From NCBI GenBank assembly GCA_019242135.1, contig JAFAWC010000380.1, positions 1 to 6,935 of the forward strand: 6,935 nt of DNA, in the 5' to 3' direction. Of the stretch, positions 5,951 to 6,935 are shown piece by piece; position 1 is the stretch's first letter; each line of letters begins with the position of its first letter. Below the pieces are notes generated by a model. That model was not told where the DNA came from. It did no database searches and worked only from the letters and a program-made list of their open reading frames with translations. A program made the translations under genes and the position numbers. This stretch comes from Mycobacteriaceae bacterium (GTDB taxonomy: Bacteria; Actinomycetota; Actinomycetes; Mycobacteriales; Mycobacteriaceae).

Positions 5951-6148
5951 GCGAGTGGCCGCACCCTCGGGCGACGCCGCGCAGACATCCTGGCGTTCTT
6001 CGACCACCACGCCTCCAACGGCCCCACCGAAGCCATCAACGGGCGCCTGGAAGCATTGCGCCGCAACGCCCTCGGATTCCGCAACCTCACCCACTACCGC
6101 TGGCGATCACTACTGCACAGCGGCGCACTCCTTGTCAATGCCATCTGA
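5951..6148 (+). pseudogene. ISL3-family transposase, C-terminal remnant
   Basis: About 65 codons survive, from roughly SGRTLGRRRADILAFF through SNGPTEAINGRLEALRR and NALGFRNLTHYRWRSLL to a TGA at 6146-6148. The GPTEAINGRLE...ALGFRNLTHY signature is the closing segment of ISL3 transposases (DDE type, normally about 400-440 residues or longer), so over four fifths is missing. No start codon or promoter of its own is evident; the frame runs back into the vapB promoter on the opposite strand. The remnant is not functional. It marks an old insertion whose left part was lost, with vapBC now abutting the break. Confidence 0.88.
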
Positions 6149-6149
6149 A

Positions 6150-6160
6150 TTACGAAGAGC
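6150..6160. repeat. Probable right terminal inverted repeat of the ISL3 element
   Basis: Directly after the transposase stop the sequence ATTACGAAGAGC reads, on the other strand, GCTCTTCGTAAT. ISL3-family ends commonly begin G(G)CTCTTCG, so this fits the outer end of the element. The matching left end and the 8-bp target duplication are not seen in the window. Confidence 0.5.
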
Positions 6161-6210
6161 TGCTTTGTCTTCAGATTCAGGGCCAAGGCAGATTCCGTCT
6201 TGTCTTCCAG

Positions 6211-6935
6211 CTACGTGGCCAATCCGAATTTCTCAAGGAGGGTGAGCCAATCCGGGGTTGTGACAACATGGGTGGGGTATTTCGTGGTCGTCGGCAATGA
6301 TTTGGGCCACGTCGGCACACCGGTATAGATGGCGCCACGTCGGGCCCTGTTAGGCGGCATACCCGGCGGGAGGGGCCCAATGCTCAGTGATGGCAGACCA
6401 GGAACGCCCACGACCAGCACGGGCATCCGCTCACACCAAAAATCGGGGATGATGTCGGTGCCGGACGAGTAGTGTCTGTACTCTTTCGGTGTTGCGGTCA
6501 CCTGCGCAAGCCGAGCCGAGGTAATGAGCGCATTCGTGGTCAAGTCGATCACCCGGATCGCATCCTTGCTCACCTCCATGGCCAGGGCCGGGTGCGCGCC
6601 GTTGAAGTTAAGCCGCAACGCATTTCGCCACACGCTTCGCCGACTAAAGATTTCATGTAACACACAGCGGATCGGTTCGTCCGAGGCCACTGACTGCGGC
6701 CCCGCAGCCATCTGCGCGTCAGGCAACTGCGCTGAGTGCCCAACCGCTTCGGCCTGCTGACGTTGCAGCTCCGCCTTTGGCGGCGGAAACCCTTCCTGCG
6801 GTGGCTGCGTGGCCGCGCCCTGCTGAGACTTCATTTGCTCCTCAACGCGGTCAAGAAACGCGTCAACCTTGGCTTCGTGATAGCCGCGTTTTCCGAGGGG
6901 CGGCTTGGAGAAAGCGATGTTGCGGACCTGCGCTG
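6211..6935 (-). CDS. DivIVA-domain protein with an unrecognised C-terminal domain (5' end beyond right edge)
   Basis: 240 residues are visible; the N-terminus lies outside the window, and the internal ATG at 6834 is not the start because the frame stays open and keeps family sequence upstream. Seen: residues 3-33 read [20 protein letters not shown] then [11 protein letters not shown], nearly the same as the opening of mycobacterial Wag31/DivIVA, the membrane-binding pole and cell-wall growth scaffold. Next is a Gln/Pro/Ala-rich linker (about 36-85) with no long heptad coiled coil, then a domain of about 150 residues (87-240) with alternating hydrophobic stretches ([36 protein letters not shown]) ending [15 protein letters not shown] do not recognise that domain; a beta-rich or PH-like fold is a guess. 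No membrane segment is seen. The gene ends 50 nt from the ISL3 remnant. Confidence 0.82.
   Translation of the reverse strand, partial: AQVRNIAFSKPPLGKRGYHEAKVDAFLDRVEEQMKSQQGAATQPPQEGFPPPKAELQRQQAEAVGHSAQLPDAQMAAGPQSVASDEPIRCVLHEIFSRRSVWRNALRLNFNGAHPALAMEVSKDAIRVIDLTTNALITSARLAQVTATPKEYRHYSSGTDIIPDFWCERMPVLVVGVPGLPSLSIGPLPPGMPPNRARRGAIYTGVPTWPKSLPTTTKYPTHVVTTPDWLTLLEKFGLAT

Larger units (their letters stand above)
5951..6160 (+). mobile_element. ISL3-family insertion sequence, truncated right end
   Basis: The transposase tail plus the terminal repeat make a remnant of about 210 bp from an element that is normally 1.2-1.5 kb or longer. The left boundary is set by where transposase similarity fades, near 5950, just upstream of the vapB promoter. 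Confidence 0.7.

Noticed and set aside
5902..6090. N-terminal extension of VapB to 138 residues
   Set aside because: The added residues are antisense to the ISL3 transposase remnant and do not belong to the VapB family; promoter signals point to 5901.
1..6935. CRISPR array, tRNA or rRNA genes
   Set aside because: No regularly spaced repeats with unique spacers, cloverleaf or rRNA-like sequence was recognised by eye on either strand.

Overview
The window is high-GC DNA that reads as a mycobacterial (probably Mycolicibacterium or another environmental Mycobacterium) chromosome. The main reasons are a CYP138-type cytochrome P450, a PhoY-type PhoU protein, a protein opening with a Wag31-like DivIVA domain, a VapBC pair of the mycobacterial type, and three genes whose start codon sits exactly 6 nt behind a TANNNT box, the usual mycobacterial leaderless arrangement. 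The species cannot be fixed from the sequence alone.

Layout. (1) 1-3151, minus strand: a gene run read in the order P450 (3151-1793), alpha/beta hydrolase (1796-855, ATGA overlap with the P450 stop) and a thiamine-diphosphate-dependent PoxB/acetolactate-synthase-like enzyme (811 to beyond the left edge, 43-nt gap). The P450 leader carries a striking array of four GGTAC elements, a good candidate operator. (2) 3291-4115, plus strand, divergent from the P450: a HugZ-like split-barrel protein with a DUF2470 tail, starting leaderless from GTG. (3) 4373-5032, plus strand: a PhoU/PhoY phosphate-signalling regulator, also apparently leaderless. (4) 5033-6160: an accessory patch. It holds iterated TTGC-type repeats that look like an insertion-sequence end, a vapBC toxin-antitoxin pair on the minus strand, and the C-terminal remnant of an ISL3-family transposase with what looks like its terminal repeat. 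(5) 6211 to the right edge, minus strand: the body of an unusual protein with a Wag31-like DivIVA domain, a Gln/Pro-rich linker and an unrecognised C-terminal domain.

How it fits together. The three minus-strand genes at the left are arranged as one transcription unit and may act on one lipophilic substrate (oxidation, hydrolysis, 2-oxo-acid chemistry), but no substrate can be read from the sequence. vapBC lies between two insertion-sequence scars, which suggests it came in with mobile DNA between phoU and the DivIVA gene. The least described items are the DivIVA fusion protein, the GGTAC array before the P450 and the 13-bp palindrome before the TPP enzyme.
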